Positions 35,191-60,581 of a stretch of 64,000 nucleotides of DNA are shown piece by piece (position 1 is the stretch's first letter; each line of letters opens with the position of its first letter). Location of the stretch: NCBI GenBank assembly GCA_963693365.1, contig CAVNZM010000014.1, forward strand, positions 4,650,001 through 4,714,000, read 5' to 3'. The DNA is from Amoebidium appalachense. Taxonomy: Eukaryota > Ichthyosporea. The translations under genes and the position numbers were made by a program. The notes under the pieces are model-generated. The model saw nothing but the letters and a program-made list of their open reading frames with translations, searched no databases and was not told where the DNA came from.

Positions 35191-36192
35191 AAAAAAAAAA
35201 AAAAAAGGGCCTCCCATATGTATGTATATCCGTAGTATCCTGATATCGATTGAGCCGCCAATCGACTGATGATTTATATTGCTCACCTAATTTGGCCAGT
35301 TTTTTTCCCCTATGCTTGTGCGCGGTGGCGGATGGGTGAGCATCGGGAAACTTCAGCTCGAACTTCAAACTTGGAACTTCCAGAAGTTGCAGCCTCGCTG
35401 CCTCAGGTAAACTTTGAAAGGAATGTTTTGTGTTGTAACAAATTGACAATGTGTTCCGAAAAACGATCGGATAATTGCGCACATATTTTGGTTCATTTTT
35501 GGCCAATCATAAGCGTGGTGCAGATCTAGCAAATCACCTGTAGGCAATAGGATCCCCAACTACCTTGAACCACAACATCATTATGCAAACAGTTACTGAT
35601 ATACGAGCAAAAGAGTATTACAGTTATTTCATCAATAGTATTTTGATAACTTGACTGAACTATTATCTATGTAAATGCTGTTCCTGATCAGCTTTCCTAC
35701 AAAAAAATTATTTGGCTGGGTAAAAAAATCTTCAGTACATGAAAGATCACTCCATGGGGATGCTATTCAGCCGTGTGTGACTGCCAAATTCAGTGAATCT
35801 TTGGAGTCAGTTACAAGTTTGTCGCAAGTTGGAGCACATCGCTCCGGCTGGGGCTCCCCACTTCACAGTTCTTGCCATACGACGGTCCTGCTTGCTCTTG
35901 CCTAAAATGGGTGCTTAATATCACACGTAGATTCACTCTCTTGCACTCTTGTGATTATATCCGTCATTGTGATATTATGTTACTAGTATTATAATAGCAA
36001 GCGTATACCAGGGAATGTAAAGGAAGGTCTCGAAGCAATTATGTATTACACTGGTTGGGTTGTTGCTTTCAAGTGGTGACAGTGTACCCTTACGACAGGA
36101 AGCGGATTCATCCGCACATACATAATCTGGTAAAACTACATCAACCTCCAAATTCCTTTTTGTTTAAAAAAGAAAAAAAACACCGTGAAAAA

Positions 36193-37218
36193 ATGGCCGA
36201 CGATTCAGCCCTTTTATTCTTCAGAAACCTCAACGATTTTGCCGGCCTGGTGACGTTTGGCTGTGTGCTGACCATGTTCACATATGGCCACTACCGTGTG
36301 CAGTTCAACCAACGTTCAACTGTCCGGTGGATGATTTACTTTGACGCCGCGGCTTTTTTTTGCGCATATCTCGCCTACATCCTCCAGACAAGAATCCCCC
36401 CGTGCAATTTCGTCGGGATTTGGTTCGTCGCGGATTTCCTTTTTGCGTGTAAAGACGCGTGCAAGTACACTTACTTACATTGTCTATCGGCGCCTGCGTG
36501 TTATGCTCTACAAGAACATGTACCCGACCTACGCGACGGGTGTTATATCTCTCGTTTTGTATTTCATCTACATGGGGTTAGCGTATTCTTTTAACACTGC
36601 GCTCAACTGCCAGCGCCAAAAAAAAGCGGGTGCGGAGGGTCACCAACTCGTCCTTAACCAAGCCGTCATAGCTTTATATTCTTTCTGGACACTTGTAGAC
36701 TTAATGGTTTCTGTGTTTATGATGAAACGTGTGTTTAAGGTGGTGTGAAATCCGTGACCAAAATGACCAAGGAAAAGAGAAAACACGGTCTGTACAGGTC
36801 GCTTCTCCTCCAGGAGGAATCGAGGCTTCTAATCAGCACGATTGCGATGCTCGGGGTGACGATTTGGTCCATCGTCAAGTTTGCGTTACCAAAGGAAAAA
36901 GCATCAAACATGATTATGATCAACTCGGTGACGTTCGTGTACATGCAGATGTGGTTGCTCATAAGCAGTTTTGGGATTAAGGGCGTGGAAGGAGGAACCG
37001 AATCGAGCCACAGAAGCGATCGGCGATCGAGCACGGGAATGAACTCTTCCCTAAAAGGAAAAACTACTAGCGCGAGGGTGAGACGCGAGAGCACGCATAA
37101 GGTTGCAGGGGTTCGGTCGTCCGTAAATAATGCAAGTGTGCATGGTACGATGGACAACAATGGAGGGACGAGGGGAAGGCGAGCCGAACAGCGACTGCTA
37201 TTAATATGGGGGGGGTGA
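36193..37218 (+). pseudogene. Intronless seven-helix membrane protein gene, frame-broken
   Basis: The start at 36193 (AAAAATGG) gives MADDSALLFFRNLNDFAGLV. Reading three linked frames gives seven hydrophobic helices: LVTFGCVLTMFTYG, WMIYFDAAAFFCAYLAYIL, VGIWFVADFLFACKDA, GVISLVLYFIYMGLAYSF, IALYSFWTLVDLMVSVFMM, LLISTIAMLGVTIWSIVKF and SVTFVYMQMWLLISSFGI, then a basic, Ser-rich tail of about 85 residues. The frame changes near 36470-36480, where TTAC is doubled (+4), and near 36735-36742, where an extra TG follows GGTGGTG (+2). The two changes together restore the original frame. I do not recognise the family; seven helices suggest a receptor-like topology. It differs from its neighbours in having no introns and no homopolymer tracts. 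It could be a decayed gene, or an intact gene with two sequencing errors. AATAAA occurs near 37642. Confidence 0.55.
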
Positions 37219-38457
37219 CGCAAGGCGCTAATAACTCCGTAAGCGAATCAAATGATTTGCTTATTGGTACAAAAGCTAAAATGTCGGTGGTGATTGGTGC
37301 TTGTGCAAAAGTGGTTTTTTGCCCTACTTTGATTAAGCGGTGCACGTGACCGTCCACCTGCACGTTGAAAAAGACGATTTTTAGTTATCATTTCACCAAG
37401 TCTTTCAATGCATACACTGTGCCTTCATGTGTCACCCATAAACATTATTCATTAGTATTAGTCGTTACAGTAGCATTAATGATGTTTTAGTTATTTTTAA
37501 CTGTTCTTTTGCCACAATTTCTGTTGATGTAGAATCCAGTGGTCCGAGTAATCTGTGCCCGATTGTTAAGTTAGCGCCGAAAAGTCCTCATATTCAGCTA
37601 GCCTTAATTTTGTGGCCAAGGTTTGCGCATGCCAAAGAACAAATAAAAAATCTGAACTCTAAACATAGCTTTCATGAATAATTTTGGCTTATAATTCCTC
37701 CCCACCTCCCCCCCCCCCCCCCCCCCCCCCCCCTCCCCCCCCCCCCCCCTCCCCTCTCCCTCCCCCCCTCCCCCCCTCCCCCCTCTCCTCCCCCCCTCCC
37801 CCCCCCCCCCCCCCTCCCCCCTCCCCGGCCCTCCTCCCCCCACCCCCCCCCCCCCAATCCCCCCACCCCCCTCGCCGCTCTCACTCTTACAGCGTTCATA
37901 CTGTCCACTGGCTGTCCATGAGCAGACTCTTTTCAGTGTAACACCCCCCCCCCCCCCTCCCCTGGAAAACCACACCTTACCCTATGCACGTTTTGTCTTC
38001 TCAACGTTTAACCACACCCAACCTACCCCCCCCCCCCCTCCCCTTTCCCCCGAGGCTTCTCCTCCCTGCCCCTCACCCCACTCCCCGGGTTTGCGGCTAA
38101 CAAGGGACTTAACCGAATCAAGTCTGTGCAGAATCCCCCCCCCTCCACCCCCCACCCCCCCACCCACCCACCCACCCCCCCCCCCCCCCCCCCCCCCTTT
38201 TTTTTGGAATGGTTTAAACTTCAAATGGCATATCTTTCCCACGAAGCACCACAAAATACAAACCTAATGTTGAGCCACTGTACTCCCCCCCCCCCCCTCC
38301 CCCCCCCCCCCCCCCCCACCCTCCCCCTCCCCTTCCCCCTTCCCCCCATCGTCAGCAAATTCGGGGAGGATACGGCATCAATTTGTGGCAACCACCTCTC
38401 TACCTTCAACTTCCCCCTGAATGCCTGGCACTTGCACTCACACCCATTGCTTCCCTC

Positions 38458-38488
<31 letters not shown>

Positions 38489-38489
38489 A

Positions 38490-38525
<36 letters not shown>

Positions 38526-39030
38526 GAAAAAAGAATGAGATTAAAAATAATGATAATAGAAAAACCTGCGCGAGCACACCTTACACACCTTGCACCTTGC
38601 CACAATGATTCCACACGACTTCATTTTATCGGACTGTGTTTTGCACACTTGTCACTCGTACTGTTTTTTTGCTAAACACGTGTTTTTTGGTTTCAGCTCA
38701 GTATGATCATCAGAGCAATTTGGCAACTTGGGGATAGAATGTTTACAGACAGCCCAGGACGACATTTTATCGATAGCCCAAATGTGTATGTTGTTTGTTG
38801 CCATTGCCGCGTATCTGCCGGGCTGGGAGGATGGGGGTGTGCTGGGGGGGGGAGGGGGTAGGGGGGGGGGGGGGGGGGGGCAGGCATTGTCAGCCAGCAG
38901 CATGCAAGAGGGACTGGGAGGCCCAGGTTCTTCCATGAGTTTAGCCAGTGCCGTTTTGCACAGAACCCAGGTGCATATATGGGGGCCGGGCGGGGGGAGG
39001 GGGTGGTGGTGGTGGTGGTGGTGGTGGTGG

Positions 39031-39077
<47 letters not shown>

Positions 39078-39916
39078 CTGAATGGGTGAGGGTTGAGGGG
39101 GGTGGGGAGGGTTGAGGGGGGGGGGGGGGGGAGGGGGGGGGGGGGGGAGGGGGGGGGGAGATAATCATTGTCAGTATATCCCCACAGCATCATAATATCT
39201 GGCACATGATATCCAATGTCAGGGGTTGCCTGCAATGCCATATCAAACGCTCATCTATATGGCATAATGTTGTAGTACAAACCAACAAGGTTATCGTTTA
39301 AAGATAATTTGATGAAGAGGGCGTGACAAATTTTTTGAAGGTCCCCGGTTTTGCTTTTCCGGGCGTCTAACATAGTGGAACAGTTAAAAAATGATCCTGG
39401 GGTGACTCGATGAATCATTATGACGATCATTATACCATAGATTTTCAGATTTTAAGGTTGGGAAGGGGCTAGAAGGGGAGAGCAGCTGGTGGAACAGTTT
39501 GGGTTGAACGGGGAAGAAGGAGATTCACTGTCGCACCTGCAGCCATTGGGGAATTCCGAGTGGCACTGCGCACTTTTCCCCTTTGTTTTCTTTGTCACGG
39601 TGTGTATGCGTCACGGGAGGCCCATACTAGTGTGTGTGTGCCACCCGGGGGCGGGGGGGGGGGGGTGGGTGGGTGGGTGGGTGGGTGGGGGGGGGGGGGG
39701 GGGGGGGGAGGGGGGTGAGGAAAGGGGGGAGGGAGGGAGGGGGAAGGTAAAGCAATAACTTTACGACATAAAAGGTGACTCGCTGAGTCTGTCATGTGTC
39801 ATCGTACCCCTTTGACAGTGCACGTGACGAGTGGGCTCACGACGGAATGAGCACGGGCACGTGTGCACACGTTTCACAAACCGCACCCGACCAGCGTATT
39901 CACTGGAGGGCCCGAA

Positions 39917-39947
<31 letters not shown>

Positions 39948-41341
39948 GGGGGGAGGGAAGGGGGAAAGGGGAAGGGCGGGACGGGGCGGGAGAAGGGGGG
40001 GAGACTACGTCCCGTGTTCCCGCGGTGGGATGGATTTTTGCCAGGACCTTAGATTAATCAGACTGCAGCAATAATAAAGAGTCAAAAATTCTTTCTTTCT
40101 TTCTCTTCTTGTCTCTAATAGTACGAAGACCTAAGAGGGAAGTGAAGGTGGCCCGGGGGGAGATTGGGAAGTCAGCATGTACGAGTTAATCCATCTCTTC
40201 TCCCTCACTTTTATTTGGCAAGGGGAAAGGGAGGGAGGGACTCCTTTTTGGGGGGTGGGGAGAGGGGGAGAGGGGGCATGGTGGGGAGCAGGGGGGGGGG
40301 GGGGGGGGAGCTCGGACGTCGGTGCACGAATGACTACGAATGTGAATATAGAGTTTAATGCTTTAAGAGCAGAATAATAACGGCCCACCATGTAGGTACA
40401 AGTAGCACGGACACAAAATGATGGTTGGCAACCGAATGTCATGATTGTGCACATCATATGTAAACACACCTCCTTTCGACATTATTGTAACAGTTGTGCC
40501 AAAGCTTTAAGGCCTTCAGGTATGTGAACGCTTGCACATTCTACACACGTGCATCAGGCATGCCATTTTTTAATTAATAGATCAATCCAATCCCCCCCCC
40601 CCCCCCCCCCCCCCTCCCCCCCCGGGCGGCGGCGGCTCACAACCAAAACCACCACACATAACACAACCAATCCACCCATCCACCCAGGATTTATTATTTC
40701 TCACCTGAGTACATTGTCATGCCTTTGGCGCTAGTAAACCCAAAAACCCAAACGAACAAAACCAAGTAGACAGACACAACAAGCAAACAATCATGACAGA
40801 AAAAGACCCACCCACAACAACAGTCGGTCTCTCTGCTTTGGCACACAGCATTCAAAATATTTTCGCGCCCCGATGGGGGGCTTATCATCATTCTATTCAA
40901 GCAATTGAGCCGACTTATACCCACCCCCCCCCCCCCCCCCAAAAAAAAAAAAAAAAAAAAAAAAACACACAAAAAAAAAAACACCTTGCTGCTCCATACA
41001 AAAAGAAAATAAAACAAGAAAAAAAAGAACATGACAACATCCCGTTAGCAAGAACTATCGGTCATCGGATACGGACAAGAGGAATAGGTCATACCTGAAA
41101 GCAAAACCAAAAAAAGAAAGGGAGGGTTCGAACTACGCACTTGAAGGCGTGCTAGTCTGCACGACACACACCAGACGTGTTTCTCTACGTGTGTGCATGT
41201 CGTCGTACGGTTGGACAAAAGCATCCAGAAATTCAACATCATAAACAAGGAACATCATCGGGACTACAAAAGACAAAGACAAAAGTTAAACATAAAAATG
41301 AAACAAATGATTCGTTTGTGATTCTTGCGTGCCTTTCTTTT
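37219..41341. other. Spacer with homopolymer clusters
   Basis: C-rich blocks 37698-38360, poly-C then poly-A at 38459-38506 and 40923-40965, G-rich blocks 38845-39160, 39646-39750 and 39917-40000. Between them is unique AT-rich DNA. No supported gene, and no A or B repeat. Confidence 0.5.
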
Positions 41342-52890
<11,549 letters not shown>

Positions 52891-54791
52891 GATTTCTTGC
52901 TTGTATCTCCTTAATTAAGTGTTCAAGTCGTCCAAAGGTGTGATTGGGTCCACAGGGACAAAAACATAGAAAAAGAGACGCTGTTGGGTCTCTAATAAAA
53001 CTCACACCGAATATGTGTGTAACCTAAAGACTCTTGGTGCTACTGGAAGCATCTTATGAAAACATAGTTAATCTAGTTATCTTTGCTTGAATTCTTTTTG
53101 AAAATCGTTTGACACACTCGCCATTAAACGGCAAACGCAACATGTACAAGCAACTGAGCCAGGGAAAGATTATGTCCTGGGTGATAGCTGATATTTCCAA
53201 ATTGCTAATGGCGGGATATAATTATTGGTGATGTTCTTGAACCGTCAAATTTTAACCGTCTGCTTCATGTGGCAACGCTACATCGACACCAAAGGACAAT
53301 ATTGCTTATAGGGCTTTTTTTTAAAATTTAAGTGATAAAAAAAAAAGAAATAAGGCTTTTTCTTTAACAAAAAAGAAAGGGGCCCGAACGGCTGTGAGCT
53401 AATTGATGTATTGGCATACACACATCTCGACACAGTTTATTTTATGGCTGTTATCTGTTAGGCCAATAGGAAAGTTTTTGGATAGGGAGTGAGATTGATG
53501 GTTCTTATTTGACCAACCGTAAAGCTCTCTGGTTAGCTTTATTTGGCTTATCAGCATGATCAGTCCTGCTGGGCGTGTGCCACTCTTAGCACGCAGAGCC
53601 TCAGGCAGCGGCCGCAGGCCCGTAGCAGCAGTGACTATTTGGCGGACACAAACTGCGAGCATACTTTTTCATAAATTCTAAGAGCTGTACATGTCCAGCC
53701 ACTTGAATAATATGGAAATGAGTTAATTCCCTCAGAAGAGGGCTAAATTAGGGGCAAAATTAAACTCCTATCATATGCTCCACTGCATTTTCCGTGGCCG
53801 CGGCATGATCATGAGCAGTCTGGCCACCGCAATGCTGATGACAGGCCATGTAAATATTTCCAAACTGCCCAAAACAAATGAATGATATATAGCCATAGAT
53901 TTTGTCTGTAGTTTTGATTGGCTGCATCTGAAGAGTGACAGCGCATAAGCCAATCATACGGCATGTAGATGATGTGCAAGTCGCCAGCACAGCCCAAGTC
54001 ATTCCTCACGGGGGTCAAGGAGGTTGCATTGTCACTGGTGTGAACAGGTGTGCACATCAGCCTGCTAGCTAACAGACAAGGTGTGCAACATATTCTTTGG
54101 GCTTCAAAGTAATGTTTACATTTTTATAGCGTATTTTCTGAAAGACCATGACCGTACATAGTGCAAGACCAGCTTGCTTTAGAAGTCCTACAGCTGAAGC
54201 ACACAGGCATTTCCTCACTCACGTACGTACACCTAAACAAATATTCGCGGGAACTGCCTAGTTGTGAAACGAAAAAGACCAGGTTAATTTTATGACTTCA
54301 TGTAGAGAAGACGACAGTGTAAATGAAACGTCTAGGACAGGTGGCTCACCACTTACGATAAAAGTGGCCGTAGGTTACCAACCAGAATGAAAAAATGCTA
54401 GCGACAAAAGTCTAGGGGGCGGATCCCCCCCCCCAAAGTACCAGACTTTTCCCCCTAAAATCTGTATGCCCAAGGCCATCCGGCACGAATATACATAATG
54501 TAGTATGTGAATCATACATTTCCATACATCGTCCATAACCGCTATGGTCCGGTATGTTAACTTTTTGGAACAGCAACCCCCCCCCCCCCCCCCTTGCCTC
54601 CCCTCCACAAAAACAGGAAACCACAAAACCAACAGCTGAGGGGAGAGAGCAAACATAACAAATAACAAAAATGACCACAGGTGGCCTTACAAGCTCGATG
54701 ACGGTGCGCACCAATGTTCAACCTTCATGAAAAAGCCAGAAATTACGAAGCAGCAAAACCTCTAAACAAGTGATTCAGGAACGCCCACCCA
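52891..54791. other. Spacer between the nuclease gene 5' end and PNO1 3' end
   Basis: Unique, fairly AT-rich DNA almost free of long homopolymers (only short C runs near 54425 and 54577). It should contain the nuclease promoter. A GC-rich patch at about 53590-53640 has an open frame on the minus strand (LRPLPEALRAKSG) that I could not tie to a gene. Confidence 0.4.
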
Positions 54792-56738
54792 CTAGAACCG
54801 TTCGCTGATGCGGCTGGCCACTGTGCGCATGTGCCCATAAACCTTGCCGGGTGGGCTGCCTGCATGTGTGAGTGGAAAGACAATGAGCAAAAGTTCAAAA
54901 ACTTTAAAACAAAAAAGGAAGAAGGCGAGAGGAGGACGGAGACAGACCGAGACTGAGACGGAAAGAGAGAGAAAGGGAGAGGGAGTCAGAGAGAGGGAGA
55001 GGAAGGGAGAGAGAGAGAGGGAGAGAGAGAGAGGGAGGGAGGGAGGGAGGGAGGGGGGAGAGAGGGTGAGGGGGGGGGGGGGGGGGGGAGGGGGGGGGGA
55101 GGGGGGAGGGGGGAGGGGAAGGGGGTTGAAAAGAAACACCGAATCCTTTGGCCTGCCCACAAGAAAGAAGCGCTGACACCATGGGGTCAAAGAGGAAGCT
55201 TGGGATGTGGTGGGAGCATTATATGGGTGGCTATGGTTCGTAAAGAAATACTGCGGTGCGTGCGTGTGGGTATGTGTGTGTGTGGGGGGGAGGATGCGTG
55301 TGTGTGGGGCGGGGGGGGGGGGGGGGTTAATTACCGAGAATAAGATCGCAGATGGCGTCTCTCGCCAACTTGATGTTCTGGAAGGATCCAAGAATGTGGA
55401 TGGTGCTGCACCGCCACGTGGTTAGTGATGCACACAGTGAGAGGAGGGTGTACGATGGGTGGTTAACGGTGTGTGTGTGTCTGTACGTGTATGTACCCAG
55501 GAACCAGAATCCCCGGTTTTGTTTCATGTTCTACTCCTTTCCCCCCTGCTTCTCTACACAAATGGGGGATGAAAAGAGTGCCTCTATGTTATCTGAAAGC
55601 GCTGAAGACTTAAACCACAACAAAAGCAAACGTGAGGGGCTACTTGGCGACAATGAACCAATCTGTCAGACTATGCGCGCGTGTGCGTGAAGAGTGTATG
55701 GGACTGCGCGCACGTGTGCGAACTCGTGTGTATGTGTGTGTGTGCAGATTGTATGGAATTTCACACACGTGTTTGCACCCATGTATGGATGTATGTGTGT
55801 GCGATGTAGCGCCGAGCGTGTGTGTCTCCATGTGCTTCATTGAACACATGCACGAAGAATGGTGCGAGCCGCAGTCGATCCCCTCAAAACCATCACGTTC
55901 CCAAAGTATAAGCGCGCACCAGGGGGAGGGGGGGGGTTTTGAATGCGTCAAAAAGTACGAAGTACACAAGAACAAACGGATAACACGATGCAGAATGCAA
56001 GCCATACATAAAGAGTATGCATAATAAGCAGAGCCCATCCTCAGGGGGGGCCCACGTCATCCACAGTACCCGAGTTTCGACCTATTCCCCTCGTTAACGA
56101 AACCCAACTCAGATACTGTTTCACTTGAACATGAGTAGGTCACCCGTCTTGATCAGAGACGAGCAGGGTTGCTTATGCAGGCAAGGGCAGTGGGAAAGGC
56201 CGGGGGTTAAAGTTGCAGCAGTAAGCAGAAGCAAGAAAAATATAGATAGGAACTCAGGAGACGGGGCTTCTAGGAAGCTCCCCCGTCGATACCTAAGTCG
56301 ATACTTCCCTGGCTAACATACTACACCAGCTGAAAAGAATTAAGTCCCGAAGGCCACAGAATTCGTAATCAGAGGGGAAAATATGAGATTTGACCCACGC
56401 CGCAGGGTAGTAACACGCTTACTAGGGCGGAACTTTATCGTCTTCGAACGGAAAGCTATGCCCCCGGATGTCAGCCGGAAATATGGTATCACCCATTGCT
56501 TTGGGCTTGAAAAAAGCCAAACCGATAGTCCGAGTTATGTTACGCCGGCGGGTAACATGCCGCATGGGTTCCAAGGGAGCTGTCGCCAACAGAGCGGTGT
56601 GTGCATGCGTGCGCGTAACGCAATGTGTGAAGTGTGTCTATAGCTATGAAAGGGGGTATGCAGAAGTGGACAGATGAAGTGTGTGGAGAGAAAAACAGTA
56701 AGAAGAAAAGTAGACACCGGTATGTGCAACCCCGCACA

Positions 56739-56773
<35 letters not shown>

Positions 56774-56869
56774 AATAAGCGAAGATTACAGGTAATCAAC
56801 CAGAACAACAAATGACAAGCAAAACAACAGGCGCCAAAAAAAAAAAAAAAAAAAAAAAAAAAGGAGGAA

Positions 56870-56954
<85 letters not shown>

Positions 56955-57458
56955 GAGAGAGGGGAGAGAGAGAGAGAGAAGGTGGGGGGGGGGGGGGGGG
57001 GGGGGGGAGGGGAGGGGGAGGGGGGTCTTAGGGATGCTGCAGAATCGTCAGATATTAGACAAATCGTACCAATACGATCATTCTCTCATATATGTGAGAA
57101 GAATGTGACTAACGATGTGCAGATCAGGTTAAGACCTGTTGGGTGTGCAGAGAAAATGGGAGGGGAAGGAGGAGGGAAAGGGGGAGGGGGGGGGGGGGGG
57201 GGGGAAGTAAGAGAGGGGAGGGAATGTTAGAGTGTCAGTAGTCTCAGGGGACCCTGCAGAGTCGTTAGATGTCAGACAAAAACGCACCAACGACCAAGTT
57301 CTCCGAGGGGAGAAATGCGTAAAACGTTCTGCAGAGTGGGTTAGAGACCTGCTGATGAGAAGAGTGTATACAGGGTTTGGCCAGGGGGGGGGGGGGGGGG
57401 GAAGGGGGGGGAAAAAGAAGGTAGGAGGGGAAGGGGGGGGGGGGGGAGGGAGAAGGGG

Positions 57459-57521
<63 letters not shown>

Positions 57522-57547
57522 GGGAAGGGAGGGGGAGGGAGGGAGGG

Positions 57548-57582
<35 letters not shown>

Positions 57583-57708
57583 CTGTGGTGGACAGATCAG
57601 AGACGAGACCTCCATTTCAAAACTTACCAGGCAACCCAAAAAACCTAGCCGGCTGAGAAAGAAGAACGGCGGGGGAATTGTTTGGGAAAAGGAGCGGGGG
57701 GAGAGAGA

Positions 57709-57749
<41 letters not shown>

Positions 57750-58040
57750 AGGGGGGGGGGAGAGGGGGAGAGAGGGGAGAGGGAGAGAGAGAGGGAGGGA
57801 GGGAGAGAACGAGAGAGAACGAAAGAGAGCGAGAGAGGGAGACAGAGAGAGAGAGAGGGAGGGAGAGAGAGGGAGAGGGAGAGAGAGAGGGAGAGAGAGA
57901 GGGAGGGGGGGGAGGGGGGGGGGGGGGAGGTGTAGAGAGGGAGAGGGAGAGAGAGAGGGAGAGAGAGAGGGAGGGGGGGGGGAGGGGGGGGGGGGGGGGT
58001 CGGGGGGAAAAGGAGAAGAGTAGAAGACCGTGGTGGTGGT

Positions 58041-58073
<33 letters not shown>

Positions 58074-58667
58074 AGGGGGAGGAGGAGGAGGAAGGGGGGA
58101 AGGGATGGATGGAAGATAAGTGCACTACCTGTCTGCTAGTACGATACGTGTCCTTGTTACGTTTTCAATGGTGAATCGCGTGCGCCCGCCCTTGCCTGCA
58201 ATGCGACCAATGGCGCGTGACAGATGGTCCCCCTTGAGCGGTTTCACTGTTAACCCCCTTCAGTTAGTTAACCCCCCCCTCCCCCCCCCCCCCCCCCCGC
58301 CCAAAAAAAGCACAAACCATAACCAGTAAGTGGGTAAGTTAATGTGGGAACTACCTCCCCCCCCCCTCCCCCTCCCCCGCGGAACTCAAAACCACGCCAA
58401 TTCACCCTCAGTTCTAACCCATTCACCTAGTATACAAACCCCAACTCGTAACTGCTTCGAATGCCCGAATGAATTTAGAGTTCGAAAAGTACGCATTCAC
58501 GACAGGGTATCACAGAATTCCCCCCCCCCCCCCCCCCCCCCAAAAAAAAAGAGTGTAAGCAGAGTGTTTGTGTGTGTGTGTGTGTGTGTATGTGTGTGTG
58601 TGTGTGTGTGTGCAAAATAAACATAAAGAGTGTAAGCAGTGTGTGTGTGTGTGTGTGTTTGGGGCGG

Positions 58668-58711
<44 letters not shown>

Positions 58712-58879
58712 GGGGACGACGTACCATCATTGACGTCGAAAGTTTCAATGTACAAATCGTCCAATCGAAGAATAGCCATAGCATCCTGGAGAGAGACAGG
58801 AAGTGAGTGAGTCTGCACGTGGGAATGTGTGGCCACGTGCACGCACGTGCACCTAAATGAACAGGTACATGTGTGTGTG

Positions 58880-58950
<71 letters not shown>

Positions 58951-59031
58951 CGCGCGGATGTGTGTGTGGGCTCGAGGAGTCTGTACTTGTGTGTCCAAGT
59001 CTGCCTGAGAACAATGCCAACAGAAACGGAC

Positions 59032-59084
<53 letters not shown>

Positions 59085-59241
59085 ATGTTTATGTGTCTGC
59101 AGCACACACTGCCGTTCGCCTGCCTGCACACGCACGTATTCATGTACTTGTTCACTCGCATGAAACCGTCCTATATAAAGCCCAAGAACACCCGTATCGA
59201 TAACGGCCGAAAGCCACCATCTAAACCGGTCAAAGAAGGAA

Positions 59242-59272
<31 letters not shown>

Positions 59273-60549
59273 CTGTTCACAACGAAAGCATATTCGCGCG
59301 GTCTTGCCTGTGTGCACACTTACTCGCAAAACACTACAGGTGTGCTGTGTGCGGCGCTCCGTGCTTGATTTGTACACATGTTGGCATGGAAGTGGGCCCA
59401 AGGGGTAGAGCCGGGGGAAGGGGGGTTTTGAATGCGTCAAAAAGTACGAAGTACACAAGAACAAACGGATAACACGATGCAGAATGCAAGCCATACATAA
59501 AGAGTATGCATAATAAGCAGAGCCCATCCTCAGGGGGGGCCCACGTCATCCACAGTACCCGAGTTTCGACCTATTCCCCTCGTTAACGAAACCCAACTCA
59601 GATACTGTTTCACTTGAACATGAGTAGGTCACCCGTCTTGATCAGAGACGAGCAGGGTTGCTTATGCAGGCAAGGGCAGTGGGAAGGCCGGGGGTTAAAG
59701 TTGCAGCAGTAAGCAGAAGCAACAAAAAAAAAAATAGGAACTCAGGAGACGGGGCTTCTAGGAAGCTCCCCCGTCGATACCTAAGTCGATACTTCCCTGG
59801 CTAACATACTGCACCAGCTGAAAAGAATTATGTCCCGAAGGCCGCAGAATTCGCAATCAGAGGGGAAAATATGAGATTTTACCCACGCCGCAGGGTAGTA
59901 ACACGCTTACTAGGGCGGAACTTTATCGTCTTCGAACGGAAAGCTATGGCCCCGGATGTCAGCCGGAAATATGGTATCACCCATTGCTTTGGGCTTGAAA
60001 AAAGCCAAACCGATAGTCCGAGTTATGTTACGCCGGCGGGTAACATGCCGCATAGGTTCCAAGGGAGCTGTCGCCAACAGAGCGGTGTGTGCATGCGTGC
60101 GCGTAACGCAATGTGTGAAGTGTGTCTATAGCTATGAAAGGGGGTATGTAGAAGTGGACAGATGAAGTGTGTGGAGAGAAAAACAGTAAGAAGAAAAGTA
60201 GACACCAGGGGAAGGGGGGGGGGGGGGGAGGAGGGGGGGAGGGGGACGTAGAACACAAAGTGCATATTCGCGACGCACAGGCTGGTGCAACTATGACAAA
60301 AGTGGGCACGCACTTGAGTATGCACCGGGGGGAGAGGGGGGAAGGGGTGGAGGGGGGGAGAGGGGAGGGGGGGTTGATGTATGCATCAGTACACTGGAAA
60401 CATGGATGAAACACCGGTGGGAAGGAGGGAGAGATAGAGAGGGAGGGAGAGGGGGGGGGGGGGGGGGGGGGGGGGGGAAGGGAGGAGTGTCGCGCAGAGA
60501 ACAACAGCATAACCGGTAAGGAGGAGGGAGAGGGGTGCGGTGAAGGGGG

Positions 60550-60581
<32 letters not shown>

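Noticed and set aside
41105-41165. tRNA-like sequence on the minus strand (GTTCGAACCCTCC with CGTGC...GCACG)
   Set aside because: The T-stem does not pair, the anticodon loop would have six bases and no acceptor stem closes it. At most it is a degenerate tRNA-derived piece.
53399-53662. Minus-strand open frame of 87 codons with LRPLPEALRAKSG
   Set aside because: No recognisable family and no neighbouring exon; composition changes midway. It may be part of the nuclease 5' region.
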